The position numbers and the translations under genes were made by a program. From assembly GCA_039602395.1 (NCBI GenBank), contig JBCNJP010000029.1, forward strand, positions 62,001 to 126,000: a stretch of DNA of 64,000 bases, written 5' to 3'. Source of the stretch: Deinandra increscens subsp. villosa (Eukaryota; Streptophyta; Magnoliopsida; Asterales; Asteraceae). The notes beneath the pieces are model-generated. The model saw nothing but the letters and a program-made list of their open reading frames with translations, had not been told where the DNA came from and made no database searches. Each line of letters starts with the position of its first letter. Within the stretch, counting starts at the first letter, position 1. Positions 42,254 through 52,182 of the stretch are shown here, in pieces.

Positions 42254-45200
42254 TCATTCCTCGAAGGCAATCATCCGAAGGCCTTCGACGCACATTTCAA
42301 AATTTGGTCGTGGGAGGGGTTTTGTGAAGATATCAGACACGTTTTGGTCTGAGCTTACCTTCTGAAGCTGAATCAACTCCCGATCAAAACAATCACGTAT
42401 GAAGTGTACCTTGATGTCTATGTGCTTTGTTTTAGAGTGATGAACGGGGTTTTTCACAATTTCCAGAGCAGCAGCATTATCACAGAAAATTGGAGTGTTA
42501 ACGAATTCCATACCGTAATCCGTGAGCTGATTCTGGATCCACACTACCTGTGAAGTACCGGCAGATGCGGCCACGTACTCAGCTTCTGCAGTTGATTTGG
42601 ATACGGTATGCTGCTTCTTGCTCTGCCATGAGATGAGTCGATCGCCCAAATATTGACATCCTCCCGTTGTTGACTTCCGATCCAAGTCACTGCCTCCATA
42701 GTCACTGTCAGTATAAGCATACAATTGAAAGTCAGTGTTCTTTGGGTACCAAAGACCAAGCCGAGGCCTGCCCTTTAGATACCGAAATATACGTTTAACA
42801 GCATTCAAATGAGAAAGTTTAGGGTTAGCCTGATAACGAGCACACAAGCAAACTGCATGCATAATATCTGGCCGACTTGCTGTTAGGTACATCAGAGAAC
42901 CAATCATGGAGCGATACATGAACTCGCTTACTGACTCCCCGTCTGCATCTGCTGACAAAAGAGGTCGGGATGCCATTGGAGTTGAGATCGGCTTTGAGTC
43001 TTGCATCTTGAATTTCTCTAGGATCTCATTCACATACTTGGCTTGATGAATAAGAATCCCAGATTCATCTTGTTTAACCTGCAAGGCTAGGAAGAAACTC
43101 ATTTCCCCCTGATCGCTCATCTCAAACTTCTTCCTCATAATCTCTTCAAATTCGGTGCATAGATCTTCATTCGTTGATCCATAAATGATGTCATCCACAT
43201 ATACTTGCACCATTATAATGTGATCGTCCACCCGTTTTCTGAACAACGTCTGATCCACCACCCCTCTAGTATACCCATTTTCCACCAGGTGTGTTGACAA
43301 CGTCTCATACCACGTTCTTGGAGCTTGATGTAAACCATACAATGCCTTATCCAGCAGATACACATGATCTGGATGCTCCTCATCTATGAACCCAGGTGGT
43401 TGAGTCACGTACACCTCTTCATTCATTTCAGCATACAGGAATGCTGTCTTCACGTCCATCTGGTGCACCGTAAAATTCAGATAAGATGCAACCGCAAGAA
43501 ATATCCGTATGGCTTCCAATCTTGCTACAGGGGCATACACCTCATCATAGTCAATTCCATGTATTTGACGGTGACCTTGGACAATTAACCTTGCCTTGTT
43601 TCGAACGATTATACCCGTGTCATCTTTTTTGTTCTTGTACAACCAACGGGTGGGTATAACCTTCTTGTTATCTGGCCTCTTGACTAGTCGCCACACTCCC
43701 AGCTTTGAGAATTGATTCAATTCGTTGTGCATGGCCTCGATCCAGCTCGGATCTCTGAGAGCTACCATCACATTTGGAGGCTCAATCTGGGAGATAAAGC
43801 ACGAGTACATGCAGACATTGATGTCTCCCGTGCGGCTTCTAGTTCTAACTCCTGACGTCACTGGTCCAAGAATATTGCTGACCGGATGGTCCTTGTTGAT
43901 CCTTGAAACCTGAATATCTGGCACAGACACTGAAACAGGCAGATTAGAATTCACAAGATTATCATTTATATCACTAATACCTGAACCTTGTTGAATTTCT
44001 GAATCAACATCACACGTTCCTGAAGTTCCTGAAGCATCTGCGTTGACATCTGTGGTGACAGTTGTTGGAACTGGAACTGGGGCTTTATCACAGACTTTTT
44101 CAACAGAAGGTCTTGATTCAGAAGGCTGTGTGATAATCTCTTCTTCTTCCCCCAAATTATGAAGATCATTTGAAAACTTAAAACCCTCAAACAGAGACCC
44201 ATAATTAAATATCCAATCTGGTCCAGTCCCTGCATCCGTCGGGTTGTCTTCAAGCCAGTCCACATTGAATGCTTCAATAATCAAGCCGGTGGTCTTGTTA
44301 TAGACTCGATAAGCACTATTTCCTGAGTAACCAACGAAATAACACTCATCTGCTTTCGCCTCGAATTTCCCTACGTCGGACTGAATCAGCACCGTGCACG
44401 GACACCCGAAAGTCTTGAAATAACCCACTGTCGGCTTCTCTTTGTAGATAATCTGATATGGAGTTTTCTCATGACGTTTGTTCAACAAAACCCGATTTTG
44501 CACATAGCATGCTGTGTTGACTGCTTCAGCCCAGAAGAAGATTGGTAGTTTTGCTTCACACATCATCGTCCTTGCAGCTTCAATGAGTGTCCTATTCCTT
44601 CTCTCGGCTACTCCATTCTGTTGTGGAGTGTAGGGAGCACTAAACTGTCTCTCTATGCCTTTAGCCCCACAAAACAAATTCAACTCAGCATTCTTGAACT
44701 CCGTTCCATTATCTGATCTGATAGCTTTGACCTTCTTGTTCAGCTGGTTCTCTATAAGTGTGACAAACTGCTTCACTAGGGCTGGAGTTTCATATTTGTT
44801 TGACAAAAAGTAGACCCAAGTGAATCGTGAGTAGTCATCTACAATCACGAGGCAGTAAGAGAACTTGCTGATGCTCTGAACTTGCATAGGTCCAAATAAA
44901 TCCATGTGTAAGAGTTGTAGAACTGACGATACTGAATTAGCTATCTTTGGCCGATGTGGCAACTTGTGCTGCTTCCCCTTCGCACATGCCACACATTTTT
45001 CAACCGTTGAGAAGTCTTTAATCGGCAGCTTTCTGACATGCTCTCCCTTCGCGAGCTTGGTCAAATTCTTCATATTAGCATGCCCTAGTCGTCGATGCCA
45101 CAACATAGCCAAATTTTCATTCTGCTTCGATATGAGGCATGCTTCTTCTGACGTTGGAGGTTTGCTCATGTTGAGAAGATATGAATTTGATCGTCTTGGA

Positions 45201-45538
45201 GTACGCATCAGTACGCACTCCTCGGGAATCTTCACACCAGGCTTCAAAATAATACATTCTTTTCGATTGAACATCACAGAATAGTCCTTGTCACAGATCT
45301 GAGACACACTCAGCAAACTGTGAGACAGTTCCTCCACATAGTGTACGTCAGAAAATGACAGATTTCCACTTCTCACCACTCCCTTCTTACTGATTCTTCC
45401 ACCAACACCACCTGCAAATGATACACCACCTCCATTGAAGTCCTCTACATCTTCCAAAAGTGACAGATCTCCGGTCATGTGTCGGGAGCAACCACTATCA
45501 ACGTACCAGAGATTGTTGATAGACCGTCTTGGCTGTCC
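42254..45538 (-). CDS. copia Pol: protease, integrase, reverse transcriptase, RNase H
   Basis: The frame opens at 45538, directly after an in-frame TAG, with no ATG before protease, so it must be reached by splicing or readthrough. Over about 1094 residues it shows aspartic protease WYVDSGCSRHMTG (active D14); GAG-pre-integrase HRRLGH; integrase D213, D276 and E312 in DD35E spacing; RT with QMDVKTAFLYAEMNEEVYV and YVDD near 780 (about 43200); and RNase H with TDSDYGG, STAEAEYVAA, CDNAAAL and HIDIKVHFIRD. It ends at a stop at 42254-42256. All catalytic residues are present, so the copy looks competent. Removal of the candidate intron 45539-47396 would fuse it in frame after Gag residue 471. 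Confidence 0.95.
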   Translation of the reverse strand, partial: GQPRRSINNLWYVDSGCSRHMTGDLSLLEDVEDFNGGGVSFAGGVGGRISKKGVVRSGNLSFSDVHYVEELSHSLLSVSQICDKDYSVMFNRKECIILKPGVKIPEECVLMRTPRRSNSYLLNMSKPPTSEEACLISKQNENLAMLWHRRLGHANMKNLTKLAKGEHVRKLPIKDFSTVEKCVACAKGKQHKLPHRPKIANSVSSVLQLLHMDLFGPMQVQSISKFSYCLVIVDDYSRFTWVYFLSNKYETPALVKQFVTLIENQLNKKVKAIRSDNGTEFKNAELNLFCGAKGIERQFSAPYTPQQNGVAERRNRTLIEAARTMMCEAKLPIFFWAEAVNTACYVQNRVLLNKRHEKTPYQIIYKEKPTVGYFKTFGCPCTVLIQSDVGKFEAKADECYFVGYSGNSAYRVYNKTTGLIIEAFNVDWLEDNPTDAGTGPDWIFNYGSLFEGFKFSNDLHNLGEEEEIITQPSESRPSVEKVCDKAPVPVPTTVTTDVNADASGTSGTCDVDSEIQQGSGISDINDNLVNSNLPVSVSVPDIQVSRINKDHPVSNILGPVTSGVRTRSRTGDINVCMYSCFISQIEPPNVMVALRDPSWIEAMHNELNQFSKLGVWRLVKRPDNKKVIPTRWLYKNKKDDTGIIVRNKARLIVQGHRQIHGIDYDEVYAPVARLEAIRIFLAVASYLNFTVHQMDVKTAFLYAEMNEEVYVTQPPGFIDEEHPDHVYLLDKALYGLHQAPRTWYETLSTHLVENGYTRGVVDQTLFRKRVDDHIIMVQVYVDDIIYGSTNEDLCTEFEEIMRKKFEMSDQGEMSFFLALQVKQDESGILIHQAKYVNEILEKFKMQDSKPISTPMASRPLLSADADGESVSEFMYRSMIGSLMYLTASRPDIMHAVCLCARYQANPKLSHLNAVKRIFRYLKGRPRLGLWYPKNTDFQLYAYTDSDYGGSDLDRKSTTGGCQYLGDRLISWQSKKQHTVSKSTAEAEYVAASAGTSQVVWIQNQLTDYGMEFVNTPIFCDNAAALEIVKNPVHHSKTKHIDIKVHFIRDCFDRELIQLQKVSSDQNVSDIFTKPLPRPNFEMCVEGLRMIAFEE

Positions 45539-47396
45539 CTACAAAAATCAGAAATCATTGAGATCCAGGTACCCAGGCCATAACAGATCTGGGCACACCT
45601 TTAGCATCAATGTAATTAACTAGTTGGTGGATCATTTCAGATTTGAATTTAGACACATTTCCATTCTGAATGTTGACTTTTGGTTTCCAGGTGGTTGGTT
45701 TCTCTGGTTTCAACACAGTTGTTGATTTGTTCACTAACACAGGTTTCTTCTGTGGAGAAGTGACCTTTTTACCAGCAGGCTTTTTAATCGGTGTCCACTC
45801 AAGTTTTAACTTTGTATACACAAGTTGTTTCGTTTGGGTGACATTGTTTTGTTTCAAAACCTGTTGCTCGGCTTTCGCTTTGCCATTAGGTTGATTAATT
45901 CTTTTCACTTTAGCCACTTGTTTTTCAACAAATTCTGGTTTTGTCTTTTGGTAGACTCCTTTAGTTTGAAAAGTTTGTTTTGGAGTTCTGGTCACTTTCC
46001 ACTTATCCACAACAGGCTTTGTCACAGGTGCCTTTGCGTTTGATACCTTAGACTGTTCAGTCTTCATTGGTTCAACACGCTGCTTCCCCTGAAACACAGC
46101 TTGTTGCTTCTGCTTTTGTTTCTGTTTTTCACCTGTCATCATCTTTTCCAACATACTAGTCCGTGGATTTTGTGGATAGTATGGTTGGTAAGGTCTGTTC
46201 ACACAGTTAGCTGCAAAATGTCCTGGCTTTCCACATTGAAAGCAATTCATGAGTCTAGGCCCATTGACATGACTACAGAGGTATGAACGTCTTGGGTAAG
46301 ACGACTTCCACTCTGGCTTATCATCCCATTTGTGTATGACACGTTGTTTTTCCTTATCAGATTGTGTAATTAAACAAAATTGATCCGATTTGGATTTGTT
46401 GGTTCTATTAAAAGCTGACACAACCTGGGGATAAGCAACGAAGTCTTTGGGCTTAGTCTCACGACCAATTTTTGTGTTAGGCACACGAATTTTAAAACCA
46501 GACACTTTTTCATTAGATTCTGAAACATTTTTTAACATCGATACAGCTACTTGTTTTGACTTGGATGTTTCTAATTCTGACACAAGTGCCATTACATCAT
46601 CCTTAGGTAAACATAAACTAGAACTATTAGAACTACTAGACACATGACTCTCATCTACTCTCTGACACTCTTCATCCTCCTCAGAAATGTCATTGATTTC
46701 TACTTCATCTGCACAAGAAACAGATACATCAGAAGTGCTCACACAGTTATTCATTGAAGTATTGGATGGGCCTGCTTCACATGGGTCTGTCATTACTCTG
46801 TTCATTTTACCCAACCCATAAGTCATGTGTTTTTCATTCTCAATTTCCTCCTCAGTCAAAGGCTTCACTCCAACCAAGACACTATCTAAGGGAGGTCCTT
46901 CTTCATGCATTTCCGATGCAGATCTATCTATCTGATCCTCCTCTAAGATCATTCCTATAACATCTCTAGTTTTGTCTTGAGGAACAACATTCTTGGTTGC
47001 AAAGCTGATTCCTATTCCACCTTTGTCCTTTCCCATTCTAACCTCAGTTATGCAATTGTCTAAGGATTTACTAGCCTGCAACATCCTTTTGCTTCTCATA
47101 AAGTTGATATCAAGTTTAACCTGCATCTCATTGTTCTTATGCTTAAGTTCTTCTATCTGTTTACTTAGCTCAGCTATTTCTAACTTAGCATTGTCATACA
47201 AATAGGCATTTTCAGTTGCAAGGTTCTTATACTTAGCTATATCCAGTTTCTGAGCTTTAACCTTTTCTTCATTCTTATGCCATCTACCCTTAAATGAACT
47301 CTTTTCACATTTTACTTCAAACAATTCAGATTCAAAGTTTTTGCAATATTCTCTAAGAGTAGTAATTATACGATCACAAACAGAATTAGAACATAC
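45539..47396 (-). other. candidate optional intron inside gag (1858 nt)
   Basis: On the minus strand the donor is ACCAAG|GTATGT (exon ends at 47397) and the acceptor TGATTTTTGTAG|GGACAG (exon starts at 45538). The donor falls after a complete codon and the acceptor begins the first open codon of pol, so splicing is in phase. The other copy has the same sites and the same intron length. Confidence 0.65.
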
Positions 47397-48809
47397 CTTG
47401 GTGTGATCTGCAGACATTGCTTCATTCTCCTCTGGTTCCTCTGGTTCATCATCAGTAACCACAAAAGCATGCTCCTTTTCATCCTCATCATCATCCAATG
47501 TTGTCATCATAGCATGCGTCAAACTCAGATCCTTCAGCTGTGGGGTCCAGTCATAGCCACCACCTTCTTGCACAACTAAAGCACTTGTCTCTGCCTTTCC
47601 CTTCCCATCAGCTGGCTTCTTCATCTCTGCTCTTTCCTTCCTTGGTTTGCTGCACTCCCTAGCAAAGTGCCCATATTCATCACAATTGTAGCACCTAAGC
47701 TTCGTCTTATCAAACCCCATCCTGATCTTATCTTGATCCTTCCACACATTTCGCCCCGTAGTAGCCATGAACTTTTTAGCCCTGAACACTGCCATAGCCA
47801 TTTGCCAAGAGACGTCCAGCATTTCCACGTCTTCTGGATTGATCTGATTAAGCTCCCCCGAAAGAATCTCAGAAGGAATTAGTGTTCCAGCCATTAATGC
47901 ATGATAACTATTCATGAATCCCATACCCAGAGCAAAATTGGGATCATTGTTGGCTTCAGTAGTATCACCTCCACTTGAACCTGATTGGGGTTGTGCCACA
48001 AATGCCTTTGTTTGACTCATTGAACTTGATCCACCTGCTACAGCCTTTCCTTTCTGCTTCTCATCAACCTCTTCAGACAACAAAGCTTGATTCAACTTCC
48101 CTGCCAGACTCAGTGAACTTATATGATTCAACTCACGCTGCTTATCATCAATCATCTTGGACTTCAACTTGTTGATCATTTCATCCAAAGACAGCTCACT
48201 CAGTCTGTTGTTGTCCTTAATGATTGAAATGTTGGTGTTCCATGACTTCGGCAAACTGTTTAGGAGCTTCAAATTTTTATCTTCCAATTCCGGTTCCACT
48301 CCATAACTTGACATCTCGGCCATTAGAGAGACAAATCTTTGCACTTGAGCTTCGAAGGATTCACCCTGAATATGATTAAACAAATTGAACTTTTGCTTCA
48401 ACATCTGCTTTCGACTTGCCTTGATGTCTGGGTTTCCTTCATAAGCCACTATCAATGCATTCCACAGTTCCTTTGCCGTTTTGCAATGCTTAAACCCTTG
48501 AGCAATGTCCGGTGTCAATGCCATGGTCATTATTGCAAAGGCCCTCTCTGCCTTGTTACACCTCTCCCAGTCATCATCCTCAAATTCATCTTCAGTCTTT
48601 TTCTTTCCAGATTTAGGTCCTGCTTGATGAATAGGTATATGTGGTCCATTTAGAACTGCTCTCCACAACCTTAAATCAACACTCTTCAAATGGTTCTCGA
48701 ATCTATATTTCCACTCTAAGAAGTTATCTGCCGAAGTTAGCCTTGGCGGACGAGTTATAGATCCGATCTCGAAATCCAGTTTCTGGTACATGCTCGGCTC
48801 AAAATCCAT
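45555..48809 (-). CDS. copia Gag, long form, two zinc knuckles
   Basis: The start is taken at 48809 (MDFEPSMYQ), not at the upstream in-frame ATG 48854, because the other copy begins there. The 1084-residue protein has a retrotransposon Gag domain (about residues 25-230, with FLEWKYRFENHL), zinc knuckle CYNCDEYGHFAREC at 373, an acidic stretch around 440-465, a coiled coil near 525-570, a Ser-rich acidic region, a second zinc knuckle CFQCGKPGHFAANC at 856 and a Lys/Gln-rich basic tail. Gag packages the RNA and forms the particle. Usual copia Gags have one knuckle and are much shorter. Everything after residue 471 lies in the candidate intron, so a short Gag fused to Pol and this long Gag could both be made. 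Confidence 0.93.
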   Translation of the reverse strand: MDFEPSMYQKLDFEIGSITRPPRLTSADNFLEWKYRFENHLKSVDLRLWRAVLNGPHIPIHQAGPKSGKKKTEDEFEDDDWERCNKAERAFAIMTMALTPDIAQGFKHCKTAKELWNALIVAYEGNPDIKASRKQMLKQKFNLFNHIQGESFEAQVQRFVSLMAEMSSYGVEPELEDKNLKLLNSLPKSWNTNISIIKDNNRLSELSLDEMINKLKSKMIDDKQRELNHISSLSLAGKLNQALLSEEVDEKQKGKAVAGGSSSMSQTKAFVAQPQSGSSGGDTTEANNDPNFALGMGFMNSYHALMAGTLIPSEILSGELNQINPEDVEMLDVSWQMAMAVFRAKKFMATTGRNVWKDQDKIRMGFDKTKLRCYNCDEYGHFARECSKPRKERAEMKKPADGKGKAETSALVVQEGGGYDWTPQLKDLSLTHAMMTTLDDDEDEKEHAFVVTDDEPEEPEENEAMSADHTKVCSNSVCDRIITTLREYCKNFESELFEVKCEKSSFKGRWHKNEEKVKAQKLDIAKYKNLATENAYLYDNAKLEIAELSKQIEELKHKNNEMQVKLDINFMRSKRMLQASKSLDNCITEVRMGKDKGGIGISFATKNVVPQDKTRDVIGMILEEDQIDRSASEMHEEGPPLDSVLVGVKPLTEEEIENEKHMTYGLGKMNRVMTDPCEAGPSNTSMNNCVSTSDVSVSCADEVEINDISEEDEECQRVDESHVSSSSNSSSLCLPKDDVMALVSELETSKSKQVAVSMLKNVSESNEKVSGFKIRVPNTKIGRETKPKDFVAYPQVVSAFNRTNKSKSDQFCLITQSDKEKQRVIHKWDDKPEWKSSYPRRSYLCSHVNGPRLMNCFQCGKPGHFAANCVNRPYQPYYPQNPRTSMLEKMMTGEKQKQKQKQQAVFQGKQRVEPMKTEQSKVSNAKAPVTKPVVDKWKVTRTPKQTFQTKGVYQKTKPEFVEKQVAKVKRINQPNGKAKAEQQVLKQNNVTQTKQLVYTKLKLEWTPIKKPAGKKVTSPQKKPVLVNKSTTVLKPEKPTTWKPKVNIQNGNVSKFKSEMIHQLVNYIDAKGVPRSVMAWVPGSQ

Positions 48810-49377
48810 TTCAATAGCTTGGGTAACTAAACCTAAAGTCCAAATGTCCAACAAACACTGATTACGATTGAAAATACACGATTACGATTGAAAATACTTG
48901 ATTACGATTGAAAATACTTGATTACGATCTGCTCAAGTCGCAAACACCAATTCCGAACGAATAAGTCGTAAACACACCCGTTTACGATAAGCGATTATCG
49001 TAAACACTGATTACGATCAGTTTTGATCGTAAACACCAAATCCGATCAGCCGATTCCGATAAGCAGAATCGTAAACCCTGATTACGACAAGGAAAAATCG
49101 TAATCGTCAAATGTACGGATCGTAAACGCACAAAGACTCGATCTTGAAGTCGTAAACGGCCCAAATGATAAAGATCTTCAACTGCAACACTCGTAAACGT
49201 CAATAAACCCAGAAATGGTGATCGTAAACACCAAACTTGAAGAACACAGCCAGCTATGAAGATCGTAAACCCTTGAAACACCTTCAAAACCTCGAAAACA
49301 ACCCAGAAACACAGAAAACCTGCTTGAATCAATATCGTGTGAGCCTCGAATCGATGATTCTTAGCTCTGATACCAAT
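48810..49377 (-). other. 5' leader with GTTTACGAT array
   Basis: Between the LTR and the Gag ATG lie about 570 bases in which GTTTACGAT, ATCGTAATC and their complements recur about twenty-five times (48860-49270). Near 48866-48925 a unit ATTTTCAATCGTAATC repeats three times. Short frames here merely translate the repeated word. Confidence 0.85.
49365..49376 (-). other. primer binding site (tRNA-iMet)
   Basis: On the minus strand TGGTATCAGAGC follows the 5' LTR end (CCTACA) after two bases. Confidence 0.93.
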
Positions 49378-49753
49378 TGTAGGTCCGAGATCAACCAAAC
49401 AACACGATATCTAAACTAATACGAGTGCGGAAACCTCGTACAAGCTTGATTCAAGAACAATAGTAGAAGAATAGACTAAATCTTGTGTAAAGATGAAGTC
49501 TTGAATGAGAAATGCTACTAAAGGAAGCTGATCGTAAACTAGCAAAGAACAAGAAATCGTAAACTGCCTTGATTCTATTCGAAAAGCTTAGTTACATGGA
49601 AAGACAAAATGGGTTTATATACTACCCAAGACAAACCCTAATATAATCGTAATCAAGAAACCGGCCCACATGGCCCATTAATAAACAAGCCCAAAACTAA
49701 ATTAAATAAGCCCAATTACAAATGTTCATGCCTTAAATAAACCTAGCCCAACA
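49378..49753 (-). repeat. 5' LTR of the young copia element
   Basis: 376 bp, identical to 37088-37463 except for one base (49580). TATATAAACCC lies at 49612-49622 on the minus strand. Confidence 0.97.
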
Positions 49754-51968
49754 TTGGAAAATATTAGTTCTTGTATGTTAAATATAATTTGGAACACTTA
49801 TCTTGGTGAGAAATGGACATACAAAGTGTTAAAAATCGAATTTTTAAGAAAGATATAAGTTGTGTAAAAACTGGGCAGAGATGACACACTGTACTGCGTG
49901 TCATAAACCTGCTGTCATCTGTGAAATATATGAACAAAAACACTGAACAGAGATGACACACATTTCCTGCGTGTCATAAAACTGCTGTCATAAAGCAAAA
50001 TATATATTTTTCCAAATCTTCAAACACTTGTATTTTGATTTCAAACCAAAACCAAAGTTTACTAAAAGATGATTTTGGGTCATAAAAGTGTTTACCAAAG
50101 ATTTAAACATGAAACTTCAAGAAAAATAGAACATGGAATTTTTATGACAAAGTTACCACTTATTTTTATGAAAAATTAAGTTTAAGACTTTTGACAAGTT
50201 GTGACCACTTAGGACTTGTAATGTATTTCTAGGGATGCCAAAGGTGTTTTACTAAACATACTAAATAATTCGAGAAGTCAAACACTTGGAAACAAAAGGG
50301 TTAAATATCCTAATTTCGATGTTTCGATAAAAATTGCAATTTATTTCCAATTGAGAATTGGGTCTAGTTCAAAACATGAAACATGTTAGTTTTGACATAT
50401 AAAAATACTTTATAAAGTTCGAATGAAGAAAAACATGTTTTATAAACAAAACGGACAAAAACTATAACTTTCGGTTACTCGAAAACGTCGGATTTTACAA
50501 GTTAAACTTCTAATAATTAATTTGGCAACTCAAAACCCTAAAACACATTAGGACAAGTCCACTAACAAATCCTAAGTGTTAGAGAAAACTTAAAATGTCA
50601 TAACATCGTCATAACAGTCAAACTGGCGAAGCCGGTTAACCGCCGGACGAACCTACGCTTAATTTTACCAAAATATAACTTCGTATATTTATGGAAACAT
50701 TTATTCATATTAAAGGAAGATTATATGTATTAATCGAAAAGTCCAAAATCCTACAAATATTTAGTGAATTAAATATTTACGATTTTCCTAACGTTTAATG
50801 AAAAATAATCCATATTATTCAATAGTTATTTTTTTTTCAAACGTAATCATTATTAATTTATTCAGATAAATAATAAACTCCATCAACTTCAACACTATTT
50901 ATTTGACAATAAATAAGTCCTAGGATTTCCATCACCTTCATCAAGTAATAACCAGTCGAGACTTAACCTTGAACATAGAGTGACGTATTCACTAACTCTA
51001 GATAGCCAAACCCTAATACGTCATAACATTACTTTGTAGACGTTTGCTAGGCTAAGTTCAATCAAACATACCTGACATCCACCTTCAAACAAGTGAGTCT
51101 TCACGGCCCCTTTTCCATTTCTGTTTTCTAATTTGGGGGAGAATTCAATGAATGCATTTCAATTTCAAACTGTCTGATATTATGATAACTGTACGACGTA
51201 ATGATTGCATGTTCTTTTCATATCCCCACACTTGTGTATTCATGTTGATTCATGTTATATGCCTAAGTCCCACTATTAATTGGATTCAATTAGTTCATTC
51301 GAAACGATAGCTTGTGAATAGATCTATTTGGGTTGACGACCCTACTCTGACTTGGTCGCTCCAGTCATGACTCCATGGTTATAGTCAAGGGGTACATTTG
51401 TTATTCTAGTCATTCGGTGTTCTTGGGGAAGAACATCAGGAGTGGGTAAACAGTTAGTTTTGAATTCAAGGTTCATGTATGATCTTTACAACAACAGTGT
51501 CAACAAACTAATATCAAGACAAGCCAAACATTTTCCAAACATGTTTTCAAACAGTTCAGTGTCATTAAACCTGTGAAACTCACCAACAATTCTGTTGACT
51601 CTTTTTATTCTTGAATTCTCAGGTGATTAAAGACTGCAACTCCATGTTTTTCTGTTCTGATCCTGCTTGTCATATCATGGTCTGCTTGCTGTGTGTTCAT
51701 GCATTTCATTTTGGAGATTTAGACGCATTACGCCTTAGGGTAGTTATGTTTATAAATCTCATAACTTGTCTTTTGGAAAACTTAACGTGTAACCACTACT
51801 CTATTTCCGCTGCCACGTTTTAGATGTTTAATTTAAATGTTTGAAACTTACATTTTCAGAAGACAAATGGTTTAATTAAATGTTCATTAGACGTCATCAT
51901 TCATAACCATGACCATGATGCCAAATCAGTCACATGCCCACATTTAGTCATTTTCTCGGGGTGTGACA
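49754..51968 (+). repeat. gypsy-type LTR, right part
   Basis: Continues the LTR begun at 35322 and ends CTCGGGGTGTGACA. Short internal duplications carry GATGACACAC and CTGCGTGTCATAAA (49875-49995). Frames in this stretch are not supported as genes. Confidence 0.8.
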
Positions 51969-51972
51969 GACG

Positions 51973-51985
51973 TGGTATCAGAGCC
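51973..51985 (+). other. primer binding site (tRNA-iMet)
   Basis: TGGTATCAGAGCC four bases after the LTR end marks the start of the internal region of the gypsy-type element. Confidence 0.92.
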
Positions 51986-52182
51986 ATGGTTATAGTGAAT
52001 TAGGATGCATCGGTCTGCACCTAGTCTATAACCTAAGCTCTGCATCATTCATTTGTGTGTGCGTGTGTGCATTCATGCATTGCCTTGTATGTGTGCCAAC
52101 TTGCAAACTAATGTGTTTCTTTGAGTTGATTGCCTTACATAGTATTAAATATATTATTGTTATAACTTGGAAATGTCACAGC

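Larger units (their letters stand above)
37088..49753 (-). mobile_element. complete young SIRE-like Ty1/copia element, 12.7 kb
   Basis: Two 376-bp LTRs differ by one base (37290 A, 49580 C) and exact TTGGA duplications flank the element (37083-37087 and 49754-49758). On the minus strand the order is 5' LTR, primer site, 0.5-kb leader, gag, pol, 2.1-kb spacer, accessory ORF, PPT, 3' LTR. Gag and pol are intact. The accessory ORF has two frame changes. One LTR difference implies an insertion on the order of 0.1 million years ago if a rate near 1.3e-8 per site per year applies. A second copy starts at 57385. Confidence 0.96.

Noticed and set aside
52057..52182. Upstream in-frame extension of the gag-region ORF
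   Set aside because: Cys-rich extension unlike the rest, lies in the untranslated region after the primer site. The ATG at 52183 gives the usual acidic start.
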